A DNA stretch of 64,000 nt from Bradyrhizobium erythrophlei (lineage in GTDB: Bacteria > Pseudomonadota > Alphaproteobacteria > Rhizobiales > Xanthobacteraceae). The DNA lies in the NCBI RefSeq assembly GCF_900129425.1, contig NZ_LT670817.1, positions 620,001 to 684,000 of the forward strand. Direction: 5' to 3'. Shown here piece by piece: positions 50,028 through 59,061 of the stretch. Made by a program: the position numbers and the translations under genes. The notes beneath the pieces were generated by a model, which was not told the DNA's origin, did no database searches, and was given only the letters and a program-made list of their open reading frames with translations. Position 1 is the first letter of the stretch. Each line of letters begins with the position of its first letter.

Positions 50028-51182
50028 GTGAGAATTCTCCTTCTTGGCGGCGACGGTTTTTGCGGCTGGCCCACGGCATTGCACCTTTCGGCGCGAGACC
50101 ACGAAGTGGCAATCGTCGACAATTTGTCACGTCGCAACATCGACAACGAGCTAGAGACATCGTCGCTCACGCCAATCCGTCCGATCGGAGAACGTTTTCG
50201 GGCCTGGAATGAGATAACCGGCAAGGTTACTTCCTTTTACAATTTCGACGTCGCCGAGAATTATCATCGCCTTTTGACGCTCATCGCTGAGTGGCGGCCG
50301 GACGCTGTAGTGCATTTCGCCGAACAACGCGCGGCGCCCTATTCAATGAAGTCGTCGTATCACAAGCGTTACACGGTCAACAACAATCTCAATGCCACCA
50401 ACAATCTGCTCGCCGCCATCGTCGAATCCGGCGTGGACAGCCACATCGTTCATCTCGGTACAATGGGGGTTTACGGCTATGGCGCGGCCGGGATGAAAAT
50501 TCCGGAAGGCTATTTGCCGATTAAGCTCGAAGAGGACGGCAAAGTCATTCATCGGGAGATTCTATACCCGGCCGATCCTGGCAGCATCTATCATTTGACC
50601 AAGACCCAAGATCAATTGTTATTCGCGTTCTACAACAAAACCGACGAGGTTCGCGTCACCGACCTGCACCAAGGCATCGTCTGGGGCACGCAAACTGAAG
50701 AAACGTCACTCGATGAGCGGCTCATCAATCGGTTCGATTATGATGGTGATTATGGAACAGTCCTCAATCGTTTTCTCGTGCAGGCAGCCATCGGTTATCC
50801 GCTGACCGTTCATGGCACCGGCGGTCAAACGCGGGCGTTCATCAATATTCAGGATACCGTTCGTTGTATCGAGATTGCGATCATGAACCCGCCTCAAAAG
50901 GGCGAACGTGTGCGCATCTTCAACCAGATGACCGAGACCTTCAGGCTCATCGATCTGGCGGAGATGATTTCCGGATTGACCGGGGTGCCGATTTCGCATC
51001 TGCCCAATCCGCGCAAAGAAGCCGACGCTAACGACCTGTACGTCGAAAACCGTAGTCTTATCGGCCTCGGCCTCGAGCCGATCATGCTCAACAGTAGCTT
51101 GCTCGGGGAGATCAGGGAAATTGCCCAGAAGTACGCAGGCAATTGCGACCGCTCAAAGATTCCTTGCACCTCGAAGTGGTGA
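50028..51182 (+). CDS. SqdB-like NAD-dependent sulfosugar synthase/epimerase
   Basis: 384 residues from GTG 50028, supported by GAGGAGG. The protein follows UDP-sulfoquinovose synthase closely: LLLGGDGFCGWPTALHLSAR, SSLTPIRPIGERFRAWNEIT, VVHFAEQRAAPYSMK, LGTMGVYGYG, PGSIYHLTKTQDQ (YxxxK), NQGIV-type TDLHQGIVWGTQTEETSLDE and RLINRFDYDGDYGT. SqdB makes UDP-sulfoquinovose from UDP-glucose and sulfite. The rest of an sqdBDC lipid operon is absent; instead an epimerase and glycosyltransferases follow, so the sugar may go to a glycan rather than to sulfolipid. Confidence 0.8.
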   Translation: MRILLLGGDGFCGWPTALHLSARDHEVAIVDNLSRRNIDNELETSSLTPIRPIGERFRAWNEITGKVTSFYNFDVAENYHRLLTLIAEWRPDAVVHFAEQRAAPYSMKSSYHKRYTVNNNLNATNNLLAAIVESGVDSHIVHLGTMGVYGYGAAGMKIPEGYLPIKLEEDGKVIHREILYPADPGSIYHLTKTQDQLLFAFYNKTDEVRVTDLHQGIVWGTQTEETSLDERLINRFDYDGDYGTVLNRFLVQAAIGYPLTVHGTGGQTRAFINIQDTVRCIEIAIMNPPQKGERVRIFNQMTETFRLIDLAEMISGLTGVPISHLPNPRKEADANDLYVENRSLIGLGLEPIMLNSSLLGEIREIAQKYAGNCDRSKIPCTSKW

Positions 51183-51233
51183 TTACGATTGCTACGCAGG
51201 ACCCCGACAAATGCTCATTCGAGATGTACTAGC

Positions 51234-52187
51234 ATGCGCGTACTTGTAACGGGCGGAGCCGGCTTCATAGGCGCTAATCTCGTACGGCATTTGTCGGCAA
51301 ACAGCGCCTACGACGTCGTCGTGCTTGACAACCTGTCCGCCGGGCAGCGGCGCCCCATCTTTCCGCGCGGGGTACGGTTCACTTGCGGCGATTTCACCGA
51401 CAAAGCCACGATGAAAGAATGTCTGCAAGGCGCCGATACCGTAGTACATCTTGCGGCTCTATCCGGTGTCATCGATTCGGTTGAAGATCCGTGTCCCAGT
51501 TTCGAAGTCAATGTTGCTGGTTCATTCCAACTGCTCGAATTGGCCCGCGCCGCAAACGTTGGTCGCATCATCAATGCCTCGACCGGTGGCGCCCTGCTTG
51601 GCGAAGTAGCGCCGCCGATCTCGGAAGAGACGGCGCCTTGTCCACTCTCTCCCTACGGCGCCTCCAAGCTTGCTGTGGAGGGTTATTGCTCGGCCTTTGC
51701 CGGTGCCTATGGACTTTCATGCGTGACGTTGCGCTTTTCAAACATCTACGGTCCGCGCTCGGCGCACAAAAAGAGCGTGGTCGCCGCCTTTATCAAAAGC
51801 ATTATTCGCGAGGAGCCGCTCGTCGTCTACGGCGACGGCACCCAGCAGCGCGATTACCTTTACGTCGGCGATCTGGTGCGCGGCATCGAAGCGGCGCTTA
51901 AGCGGCGGCCCACCGGCGTTTACCAGCTCGGCAGCGGACGACCGACAACGCTCCACACGCTGGTCGCAACGCTCAAGAAGGTTTCCGGACGCGATTTTCG
52001 GGTTCGTTACGAGGCAGGCCGCAGCGGAGAAGTTCACTCGACTTGGTGCAATATCGCCAAAGCGGCGCGCGAATTCGATTACAATGCTCCCACGGACCTT
52101 GAAGCTGGTTTGCGGACAACGTGGAGCTGGTATCTGGAGAACCGCGACATCTGGGTGCGGCAGCAGGCTTTGTCCGCTTCGGATTGA
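51234..52187 (+). CDS. NAD-dependent nucleotide-sugar epimerase/dehydratase
   Basis: 317 residues from the ATG at 51234: MRVLVTGGAGFIGANLVRHL, ADTVVHLAALSGVIDSVEDP, NASTGGALLGEV, SPYGASKLAVEGYCSAFAGA (YxxxK) and RFSNIYGPRS identify an extended SDR of the UDP-glucose 4-epimerase type (substrate sugar not fixed by motifs). It lies 51 nt after the SqdB-like gene. It would supply a second activated sugar for the glycosyltransferases downstream. Confidence 0.85.
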   Translation: MRVLVTGGAGFIGANLVRHLSANSAYDVVVLDNLSAGQRRPIFPRGVRFTCGDFTDKATMKECLQGADTVVHLAALSGVIDSVEDPCPSFEVNVAGSFQLLELARAANVGRIINASTGGALLGEVAPPISEETAPCPLSPYGASKLAVEGYCSAFAGAYGLSCVTLRFSNIYGPRSAHKKSVVAAFIKSIIREEPLVVYGDGTQQRDYLYVGDLVRGIEAALKRRPTGVYQLGSGRPTTLHTLVATLKKVSGRDFRVRYEAGRSGEVHSTWCNIAKAAREFDYNAPTDLEAGLRTTWSWYLENRDIWVRQQALSASD

Positions 52188-52216
52188 CGGCAGCCGATTG
52201 GATCGTGAGAGCAGAC

Positions 52217-53044
52217 ATGTTGAAAAAAGTGTCATCGGGGACAGCCGCCGGGGAACTGCCGCTATCGATCGTAATCCCGGTTTTCAATGAGCAATCCATT
52301 TTGGTGGCGAACGCCGAGGCGCTAGCTAACTATCTCGATAACATGCTCGGCTCGGACAACTGGCTTTACATCTTTGTCGATAACGGCAGCACCGACGAAA
52401 CCCCGGCCTTGCTCAGGCATATTGTCGAGCGTTGGCCGCTGTCTCGCGTGATCAATCTTGAGAAGCCGAATTATGGTGCTGCGCTCAAGGCAGGCCTGCG
52501 CGCCACCACAACCAAATGGGTCTACATGCTCGACATCGAGCAGTGGGACCTTCCGTTCATGACCTGGGCTTGGAATAATCGCCACCAATATGACCTCTTC
52601 ATTGCCTCCAAGCGCGCGGACCCGACGCTGAATTTTCAGCGGCCGTACCGCAGGTTTCTGAGCGCCGGCCTGAACGCCGCCCTGCAGGTGTTGTTTCGCT
52701 ACAGCGGGACGGACACCCACGGGCCGAAGCTGCTCGATCGCGAGTCGCTAAATGCGATTATCGCGACTTGCGAACTCGATCGCGGCCAGTTCGATACCGA
52801 ACTGGTCCTACGCGCCATGCGCAGCAGCAAGCGACTGGTTGAGGTTCCCATGGAGTACAGGGAATCTCGGCCGCATCGCAATTTGATGATCAAGAAGATT
52901 TATTGGAATCTAATCGCATTGCGCCGGCTGCAGCATGTTATGCGCGACGTGCCGTTCGAGGGTACGGTCCGATACTACCGCTTCGCGCGTGAGGATGTCC
53001 TGGCGCAACATCAGTCCGCCCGACGAGAGTCCGACCTTGTTTAA
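52217..53044 (+). CDS. family 2 glycosyltransferase, ArnC/DPM-like
   Basis: 275 residues (ATG 52217, GTG 52205 also possible). LSIVIPVFNEQSILVANAEA and FVDNGSTDETPALLRHIVER are the GT2 donor site, and VYMLDIEQWDLPFMTWA stands for the DxD-type metal site. No membrane anchor is present. Such enzymes load a sugar onto polyprenyl phosphate, providing the donor for GT39 enzymes like the one encoded next. Start lies 29 nt after the epimerase gene. Confidence 0.8.
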   Translation: MLKKVSSGTAAGELPLSIVIPVFNEQSILVANAEALANYLDNMLGSDNWLYIFVDNGSTDETPALLRHIVERWPLSRVINLEKPNYGAALKAGLRATTTKWVYMLDIEQWDLPFMTWAWNNRHQYDLFIASKRADPTLNFQRPYRRFLSAGLNAALQVLFRYSGTDTHGPKLLDRESLNAIIATCELDRGQFDTELVLRAMRSSKRLVEVPMEYRESRPHRNLMIKKIYWNLIALRRLQHVMRDVPFEGTVRYYRFAREDVLAQHQSARRESDLV

Positions 53045-54776
53045 AGCAGCGCAACTGCGCTCTCGGCTTTGCGCGCTGCCGCGGACCTTTTGGCCGACAA
53101 ACGGCCTTGCCTCGGTTTTCGATTTTGCCGTGAGCACGAACCGGCGGGCAGTTTTTATGCTGGTCATCGCCTCGCTGGTCGCTTTCCTGCCCGGCGTATT
53201 CCGGATTCCGCCGATTGATCGCGACGAGCCGCATTTTGCCCAAAAAGCCAAGCAGATGATCGAAACGGGCGACTATGTTGATACCCGCTTCCAAGGCGAG
53301 GCGCATTACACCAAGCCAGTCGGCATGTACTGGCTGCAGGCGGCCACGGTGAAGACGGCTGAAGCGTTCGGCGTTCCGGATGCGCGTCTCACCATCTGGC
53401 TTTACCGGCTGCCGTCGCTCTTCGGCGCCGTCGGCGCTGTGTTGGCAACCTATTGGTGCGCGCTCGCCTTTGTCGACCGGCGCGGCGCGACGCTGGCGGC
53501 TTTGATGATGGTGGGCTCGGTCCTGCTCGGCGCCGAAGCCCGGCTCGCCAGGGCCGATGCCATGCTGCTTTTTACAGTAGTCACCGCGATGTCGGTGCTG
53601 GCGCGCGCGTATTTATTCTCGCGCGACGACAAGATCGCGCGACCTGGATGGGCGCTGCTTACGGTATTTTGGACCGCACTCGCGGCTGGAATTCTGGTAA
53701 AGGGGCTCGTGATTGTCATGATCGTTGGCCTCACCGCGGCGACACTCTCGATCATCGATCGCTCCGTACGCTGGGTTCAAGCGCTTCGCCCGCTTTACGG
53801 TGTCGTCTGGCTTGTCGTTCTCGCCTTACCGTGGTTCATCGCGATCTACGCTCGCACAGGTAGTGCCTTCCTCCTGGATTCCGTGGTCCACGACACTCTG
53901 GGCAAGATAGCGAATTCCCAGGAGAGTCACGGCGGGCCGCCGGGATACTATGTCATCCTGTTTTTGGCGACCTTCTTTCCTGCCTGCGTTCTGGCGGGAT
54001 TGGCAGCACCAGCGGTATGGGCTAAGCGGCGAGAGGTGCCCATTCGCTTCCTCTTGGCATGGCTGGTGCCCTCATGGCTGGTGTTTGAATTGTCCGTGAC
54101 CAAACTGCCGCATTACGTGATGCCATTGTATCCAGCCATCGCCATCCTCACCGCCGGAGTGGTCGAGGCGAAGGCGCTGTCCCGGTGGCGCTGGCTCAAA
54201 CTTAACACCATTTGGTGGTTCGTCGTCCCGATTCTCCTCAGCATCACCGCGGTTGCAGGCGCGATCGTGATTAACCGCGACCTCGGCCTTCCCGCTTGGC
54301 CGTTCTTCGCCGCTGCGATCCTCTGCGGTTTCTTGGCTTGGCAATTGTATGATGACGACGGTGCCGAGCGAGCGCTTATGCGCGCTACGGCGGCAATGGT
54401 GCTGATAAGCATCGGCGTTTATTCGATGATCCTGCCGACGCTTGGCCCGCTGTTCCCGAGTGTGGCGCTCGCTGGCGTGCAGCGCGAGTCCGGTTGCACG
54501 CATCCGGTCGCCGCCAGCGCCGGGTACGACGAGCCGAGCCTCGTCTTTCTCGCCGGCACCGAAACCCGTTTCACCGATGCATCAGGAGCAGCAGACTTCC
54601 TGCGGGAGGGCGGCTGCCGTTTTGCCTTCATCGAAACGCATCAGGAAAGCGCTTTTGCGGAGCGCGCAGAAGCGATTGGGCTACGCTATGAACGCGGACC
54701 GCGTGTCGAGGCACTCAACTTCACCAAGGGCCGGCCAATCACCATCGCCATTTTCCGCTCGGCAGGCGAACCGTGA
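52995..54776 (+). CDS. ArnT-like GT39 glycosyltransferase
   Basis: About 593 residues with 10-12 helices and the hallmark first loop RIPPIDRDEPHFAQKAKQMI, then GEAHYTKPVGMYWLQAATVK (the DRDEP and KP..YW motifs of ArnT). ArnT moves 4-amino-arabinose or another sugar from undecaprenyl phosphate to lipid A at the periplasmic face. Start is unclear: ATG 52995 overlaps the GT2 gene by 50 nt, TTG 53037 by 8 nt, GTG 53131 starts just before the first helix. With the SqdB-like enzyme and GT2 it forms a complete make-load-transfer set. Confidence 0.85.
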   Translation: MSWRNISPPDESPTLFKAAQLRSRLCALPRTFWPTNGLASVFDFAVSTNRRAVFMLVIASLVAFLPGVFRIPPIDRDEPHFAQKAKQMIETGDYVDTRFQGEAHYTKPVGMYWLQAATVKTAEAFGVPDARLTIWLYRLPSLFGAVGAVLATYWCALAFVDRRGATLAALMMVGSVLLGAEARLARADAMLLFTVVTAMSVLARAYLFSRDDKIARPGWALLTVFWTALAAGILVKGLVIVMIVGLTAATLSIIDRSVRWVQALRPLYGVVWLVVLALPWFIAIYARTGSAFLLDSVVHDTLGKIANSQESHGGPPGYYVILFLATFFPACVLAGLAAPAVWAKRREVPIRFLLAWLVPSWLVFELSVTKLPHYVMPLYPAIAILTAGVVEAKALSRWRWLKLNTIWWFVVPILLSITAVAGAIVINRDLGLPAWPFFAAAILCGFLAWQLYDDDGAERALMRATAAMVLISIGVYSMILPTLGPLFPSVALAGVQRESGCTHPVAASAGYDEPSLVFLAGTETRFTDASGAADFLREGGCRFAFIETHQESAFAERAEAIGLRYERGPRVEALNFTKGRPITIAIFRSAGEP

Positions 54777-54870
54777 CCGCACTCGATTGAGCAAAATTAG
54801 GTTGTAACTTCAATAATATAAGAGTTCGTAGTTTTATTCGGGATGGCGCACCATTTCACCAGCATGACGG

Positions 54871-55269
54871 CTAACCCCCGCTCTTCTTCGCAAGCCGCTC
54901 GTGGAACGAACGCAGGTTGATCACCATTCTCTGGTGCGTTCCGTCGCCGATCTCCTCGATCTCGTCGCTCGCCGAGACCTTGAACTCGATTCGCTTGCCG
55001 TCGACCTTGGTCACCTCGGCCTCGGCGCGCACGGTCTGGCCGACCGGCGTCGCGGCGAGGTGCCGAATATTGATTTCGGTGCCGACCGCGCTCTCGCCCG
55101 CGTCCAGAAATGGCCGGATCGCATTGAGGGCGGCGTTTTCCATCGCCATGATCATGACGGGGGTGGCCAGCACCTGCGGCAGCATCGCGTCCTTGAATTG
55201 ATTGGCGAGATGCTCGGGCAGCACGCGCAGCGTGAACGTTCCTTTCGTTCCCGGCGATATCTGGCGCAT
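54871..55269 (-). CDS. thioesterase, FlK/hotdog type
   Basis: 132 residues from ATG 55269. LPEHLANQFKDAMLPQVLAT, PVMIMAMENAALNAIRPFLD and VGTEINIRHLAATPVGQTVR match small hotdog thioesterases related to fluoroacetyl-CoA thioesterase (catalytic Thr/Glu/His region; here ME-A and RHLA are visible). It hydrolyses some acyl-CoA; the substrate is unknown. Stand-alone gene on the minus strand, downstream of and convergent to the glycan operon. Confidence 0.75.
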   Translation of the reverse strand: MRQISPGTKGTFTLRVLPEHLANQFKDAMLPQVLATPVMIMAMENAALNAIRPFLDAGESAVGTEINIRHLAATPVGQTVRAEAEVTKVDGKRIEFKVSASDEIEEIGDGTHQRMVINLRSFHERLAKKSGG

Positions 55270-55531
55270 CGGTTGTCTCCCATCTCGCGGGTATTGGCGC
55301 GCGGCCTGGCCCGGCGGGGCCGAAATCGGCAACCGCTCGCTATAACTAGACGCGATCCCGCGCCCGCTCCATTAAATTGCCGTTCAGAATACCATCAGCT
55401 CATGGTTCAGAACCGGACCGGCTCACGGGCTACGGGTGAGAGCAGGGGCTTGTTTGCCGGCGCGGCTTTTGAATGCTTCCGATCTGCGAGGCATTCAATG
55501 TGATCCCGGCCCGGGCCCCGTTCCCCACGGT

Positions 55532-55816
55532 TCAGCGCGGGGCGCGAAAATCGATCGCGCGCAGGATCACGCCCGGAGGATTGCCCTCCAGTTCGACATC
55601 GCTGAATTTCCGCGCCGCACGTTCCTCGATGCGGTCGCGCAGGCGCAGGAATTGCTGCTCGCGCTGGGCCGGCGGCGTGCGCGACGAGCCTTCAAGCTGA
55701 TCCATCGCATCGGTCGAGATGGCGCAGGCGACGCTGGTCTCGTCGTTCTTCATCGTAAACAGCACGACCATCCGGTTGAAGTCGTACTCCTGAAATTCAC
55801 CATGGGTGAGCGCCAT
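55532..55816 (-). CDS. DUF1488 family protein
   Basis: 94 residues: ACAISTDAMDQLEGSSRTPP then AQREQQFLRLRDRIEERAAR and a final ILRAIDF are typical of DUF1488, small proteins of unknown role common in Rhizobiales. The start ATG at 55816 follows GGAGTC-like bases. Not clearly in an operon with the next minus-strand small genes. Confidence 0.7.
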   Translation of the reverse strand: MALTHGEFQEYDFNRMVVLFTMKNDETSVACAISTDAMDQLEGSSRTPPAQREQQFLRLRDRIEERAARKFSDVELEGNPPGVILRAIDFRAPR

Positions 55817-55857
55817 ATCGGAGACTCCTCAATTGAGCGGGTTGTGTGCCCCGGCTT

Positions 55858-56037
55858 TCAGAATTTCTTCTTGGCCGGCGGCGGATTGAGTTCGGCGATT
55901 TTCGACAGGCAATCTTCCTGCGTGGCGTGGGGGCCGGTGACGAACGTGCCGCTCACCTTGGTGCCGTACCAGCCCGACACGACGCCAAGACGCAGCGATT
56001 CTTCGGTTTTGACGTGGCGCGCGGAAAGAATTTGCAT
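55858..56037 (-). CDS. 59-residue conserved hypothetical protein
   Basis: Start ATG 56037 with AAGGAAG just upstream. The product MQILSARHVKTEESLRLGVV then SGWYGTKVSGTFVTGPHATQ and ends NPPPAKKKF. Protein-like with a good ribosome site, but no family or motif recognised. Downstream of, and on the same strand as, the 56114 gene (gap 76 nt). Confidence 0.5.
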   Translation of the reverse strand: MQILSARHVKTEESLRLGVVSGWYGTKVSGTFVTGPHATQEDCLSKIAELNPPPAKKKF

Positions 56038-56113
56038 GTGACTTCCTTGACGGTGAGGCGGTGGCGTTATTGCCGAACGCAGGGCGTAGTTTCGATTGCT
56101 GTGTGAAGCCTGT

Positions 56114-56404
56114 TCATTGAGATGCGACCGCGTCGGCCTGCTGCGCATCGGCGAGATCGACCGAACTGATAGAGATCATCTCGGTCGAGGAATGCTGCGG
56201 CGGGGCGGCCGGAACCATGATCATGGTGGCGACGCGGCGAAAGCAGGGAAACGACAGGCCTTCGATCATCTCTTCGTCGGTCACGACTTCGTAGGGGCCG
56301 GCCGGCAGCTGGCGTTCGATGCCCTTGATCCGGAACGGATGCCTGAACGTCACCGTTTCGCGTCGCGACCTCGTCAAGCTCTCCACCTTCGGCTTGGCGC
56401 GCAT
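56114..56404 (-). CDS. conserved hypothetical protein
   Basis: About 96 residues from ATG 56404 (earlier in-frame starts exist to 56464). ESLTRSRRETVTFRHPFRIK then GIERQLPAGPYEVVTDEEMI and EGLSFPCFRRVATMIMVP have the look of a conserved family: I recall close relatives (RETVTFxHPFxLxGxDxxxPAGxYxVxTDEE) in Rhizobiales with no assigned function. The C terminus is low-complexity. Confidence 0.6.
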   Translation of the reverse strand: MRAKPKVESLTRSRRETVTFRHPFRIKGIERQLPAGPYEVVTDEEMIEGLSFPCFRRVATMIMVPAAPPQHSSTEMISISSVDLADAQQADAVASQ

Positions 56405-56561
56405 CTCGCGCGATCCAATGAGAATTGGATCGCTTTCGCGCATCTTCGTCAGCTTTTGTTGCAATCGTCTGTTCGCGGCTTCGGATCACAGCCCGGCATC
56501 CGGCGGAGGCGAACACCGGATCAGGGTGCGCCTTTTAGGCGCCAATAGCCATGATTTTCTT

Positions 56562-57575
56562 TCAGGCCGAGGTGCGCGCCCGTCGTCCCTCGATCGGATA
56601 CGCCGGATCATTATAGCCCGGCGTCGAGGGATGGCCGGATGCGACGAGCCGGTCGATCAGGGCTTCGTCCTCGGCGGTGAAGCGGTAGTCGAGCGCCTTG
56701 AGATAATCGTCCCAATGTTGCTCGGTGCGCGGGCCGGCGATCACGGCAGAGACGAACGAAGAGTTCAGCACCCAGGATACCGCGAATTGCCCTGCGGTGA
56801 TGCCTTTGGCCTCGGCATACTGACGGATCTCCTGCGCCAGTTGCAGCGATTCCGGCCGCCACTCGGTCTGCATCATGCGGGTATCGTTGCGGCCCGCACG
56901 CGTATCCTTGTCGGGCGCGGCGTCGGGCCGGTACTTGCCGGTCAGCACGCCGCGCGCCAGCGGGCTGTAGGGCACGATCCCGAGCCCGTAATAGCCGCAG
57001 GCCGGAAAATGCTCGACCTCGGGCATCCGGTTCATCGCGTTGTAGTAGGGCTGGCTGACGACCGGGCGGTCGATACCGAGGTTATCGCAGATGTTGCAGA
57101 TTTCGGCGACCCGCCAGGCCCGGTAATTCGAGACGCCGAAATAGCGTACCTTGCCCTGCTGGATCAAGGCGCCCATCGCGCGCACGGTTTCCTCCAGCGG
57201 CGTCGAATGGTCTTCCTTATGCAGGTAATAGATGTCGATATAGTCGGTGCCGAGCCGCTTCAGGCTGTCCTCGGCCGCCTGCAGCACCCAGCGCCGCGAC
57301 AGCCCGGTATGGTTGGGATCGTCGCCCATGGGGTTGGCGAGTTTGGTCGCGAGCACCCAGTTCGGCCGGTTGTTGGAAATGGCGCGGCCGACCACCTGCT
57401 CGGAATTGCCGTTCGAATAGGCGTCCGCGGTGTCGATGAAGTTGACGCCGGCTTCGCGCGCCTTGGCCACGATCCGCGTCGAGGCCGCCTCGTCGGTCGG
57501 GCCGCCGAACATCATGGTGCCCAGGCAGATCGGCGAGATTTTCAGGCCGCTGCGGCCAAGTTGACGATATTGCAT
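56562..57575 (-). CDS. aldo/keto reductase
   Basis: 337 residues of the AKR12/YghZ-like group: MQYRQLGRSGLKISPICLGT, FIDTADAYSNGNSEQVVGRA (Asp, Tyr), RWVLQAAEDSLKRLGTDYID, KVRYFGVSNYRAWRV and VSWVLNSSFVSAVIAGPRTE. These reduce aldehydes or ketones with NADPH; substrate unknown. The ATG at 57575 is the family start. A family A repeat lies immediately upstream. Confidence 0.88.
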   Translation of the reverse strand: MQYRQLGRSGLKISPICLGTMMFGGPTDEAASTRIVAKAREAGVNFIDTADAYSNGNSEQVVGRAISNNRPNWVLATKLANPMGDDPNHTGLSRRWVLQAAEDSLKRLGTDYIDIYYLHKEDHSTPLEETVRAMGALIQQGKVRYFGVSNYRAWRVAEICNICDNLGIDRPVVSQPYYNAMNRMPEVEHFPACGYYGLGIVPYSPLARGVLTGKYRPDAAPDKDTRAGRNDTRMMQTEWRPESLQLAQEIRQYAEAKGITAGQFAVSWVLNSSFVSAVIAGPRTEQHWDDYLKALDYRFTAEDEALIDRLVASGHPSTPGYNDPAYPIEGRRARTSA

Positions 57576-57597
57576 CGATTGGGTGTCCTTTTTTAAG

Positions 57598-57705
57598 CCG
57601 TCATTCCGGGGCGATGCGAAAGCATCGAACCCGGAATCTCGAGATTCCCCGATGTGCAATTGCACATCTTAGGTCTGGTGCCAGCGCACCATCCCGGAAT
57701 GACGG
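57598..57705. repeat. palindromic intergenic repeat family A, copy 3 (composite)
   Basis: Left part tcattccggggcgatgcgaa ... cccggaatctcgagattcc is the usual type. It then breaks into gatgtgcaattgcacatc and ends as another subtype (ggtgccagcgcaccatcccg, gaatgacgg). The unit looks like two half-repeats joined. Confidence 0.8.
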
Positions 57706-57749
57706 AGACTGGGTTGCTTCCTGGCCTCGCCCCGCGCAACGCCTGGAAG

Positions 57750-58175
57750 CTACGTATCATTCTTCAATACCTTAAACACGCCGCTGGCCGTGGCGATACA
57801 GCGATCGGTTGCGGTTACCTCGGTGGTCACGAAGATGAGACTGCGGGTGGCGCGCACCACGCGTGGTTTTGACAGCAAAACCTCGCCGATCTTGCCGCTA
57901 TCGACAAAATGGGTGTCGAGCTGGACCGTGGCCAGCGTCGGCCGGCCCGATACGAACCGCGCCGTCATCCCGCAGGTGCGGTCCGCGAACGTCATCAACA
58001 GCCCGCCCTGCACCAGGCCGCGGCGGTTGTGGTGCTTGTCCTGCGCGATCAGCGCATATTCATGCACGCCGTCCACCACCCGCTGCCACAGCGGCCCGAC
58101 CAGACTGATGAATCCCGTGGTGTCGACGATGGTCCAGCCGGAGGCCTTGAGTTTCTCCGCGGCCGTGTCGGGCAT
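57750..58175 (-). CDS. PaaI-like hotdog thioesterase
   Basis: 141 residues from ATG 58175 (GGAGAG upstream; another ATG at 58220). ISLVGPLWQRVVDGVHEYAL then HHNRRGLVQGGLLMTFADRT and RPTLATVQLDTHFVDSGKIG form the PaaI/YdiI family core; the catalytic Asn/Asp region is HHNRRGLVQGG. It cleaves aromatic or hydroxyacyl-CoA esters. Divergent from the NUDIX gene with an 80-bp gap. Confidence 0.82.
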   Translation of the reverse strand: MPDTAAEKLKASGWTIVDTTGFISLVGPLWQRVVDGVHEYALIAQDKHHNRRGLVQGGLLMTFADRTCGMTARFVSGRPTLATVQLDTHFVDSGKIGEVLLSKPRVVRATRSLIFVTTEVTATDRCIATASGVFKVLKNDT

Positions 58176-58254
58176 ATCAGGGTCTCTCCGGTCTTGCGGG
58201 CTGTTCAGGTTGTCGGTCATTTCATCAAACGCCGGCGTGTTGTAGTCAAGCGGG

Positions 58255-58887
58255 ATGACCCATCCATTCGACGATACCACGAGGCGGAATATCGCCGAGC
58301 GCTGCGCGGCGTTTGCACGGCTGCCGGCGAGCGAACCGGCGGCGTTGCTGAAGCGGGCCGCGGTCGCGGTCGCGCTGGTTGAGGCCGGCGACGGGACCAA
58401 CGGGACGACGCTGTTATTGACGCTGCGCGCGGCGGGCCTGCGCGCCCACAGGGGTCAGTGGGCGCTGCCGGGCGGACGCTGCGATGAGGGCGAGACGCCG
58501 GTTGCGGCGGCGCTGCGCGAGCTTCACGAAGAACTCGGCGTTGAACTTGGGCCCGATGATGTCCTGGGCATGCTCGACGAGTATCCGACGCGGTCCGGCT
58601 ATCTCATTACGCCGGTCGTGCTATGGGCGGCCAAAAGCGCCGGAATCTCGCCCAATCCCGATGAGGTCGCCTCGGTGCATCGGATCGCGCTCGACGATAT
58701 CGAACGGCCTGATGCCTTCGACTTCGTCGCCATTCCCGAGAGCACGCGGCGCGTGATCCGGTTTCGTCATGCCGGCCACTTCATCCACGCCCCGACCGCG
58801 GCCTTGATCTACCAGCTCCGCGAAGTGCTGGCAGGCCGCGACACCCGCGTCGCCGAACTGGAGCAGCCGGTGTTTGCGTGGAAGTGA
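58255..58887 (+). CDS. NUDIX hydrolase, CoA pyrophosphatase-like
   Basis: 210 residues. The Nudix box GGRCDEGETPVAAALRELHE then ELGVE is complete (GX5EX7REUXEEXGU with His in place of one residue). The upstream AAVAVALVEAGDG and the downstream DEYPTRSGYLITPVV fit the NudL/CoA-pyrophosphatase group, which degrades CoA and its derivatives. Start at ATG 58255; no strong ribosome site. Followed by a family A repeat that may end transcription. Confidence 0.85.
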   Translation: MTHPFDDTTRRNIAERCAAFARLPASEPAALLKRAAVAVALVEAGDGTNGTTLLLTLRAAGLRAHRGQWALPGGRCDEGETPVAAALRELHEELGVELGPDDVLGMLDEYPTRSGYLITPVVLWAAKSAGISPNPDEVASVHRIALDDIERPDAFDFVAIPESTRRVIRFRHAGHFIHAPTAALIYQLREVLAGRDTRVAELEQPVFAWK

Positions 58888-58896
58888 GGCCTCACT

Positions 58897-58979
58897 GTCA
58901 TTCCGGGATGGTGCGTTAGCACCAGACCCGGAATCTCGAGATTCCGGGTTCGATGCTTCGCATCGCCCCGGAATGACGG
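58897..58979. repeat. palindromic intergenic repeat family A, copy 4
   Basis: Left half gtcattccgggatggtgcg ... accagacccggaatctcg, right half attccgggttcgatgcttcg ... ccccggaatgacgg. The two arms carry different subtype loops, as in copy 3. Confidence 0.85.
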
Positions 58980-59061
58980 AGTCCAGATTGGCTTGCGAAC
59001 ACCGGCCCTTTCGACGACGATGCAGCGCGATAAAAACAATAAACTCGGGAGTCTCAGTGAA

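Noticed and set aside
57598..57705. Family A repeat considered as a riboswitch or leader of the aldo/keto reductase gene
   Set aside because: The same element occurs at gene ends elsewhere; its structure is a simple repeat hairpin.
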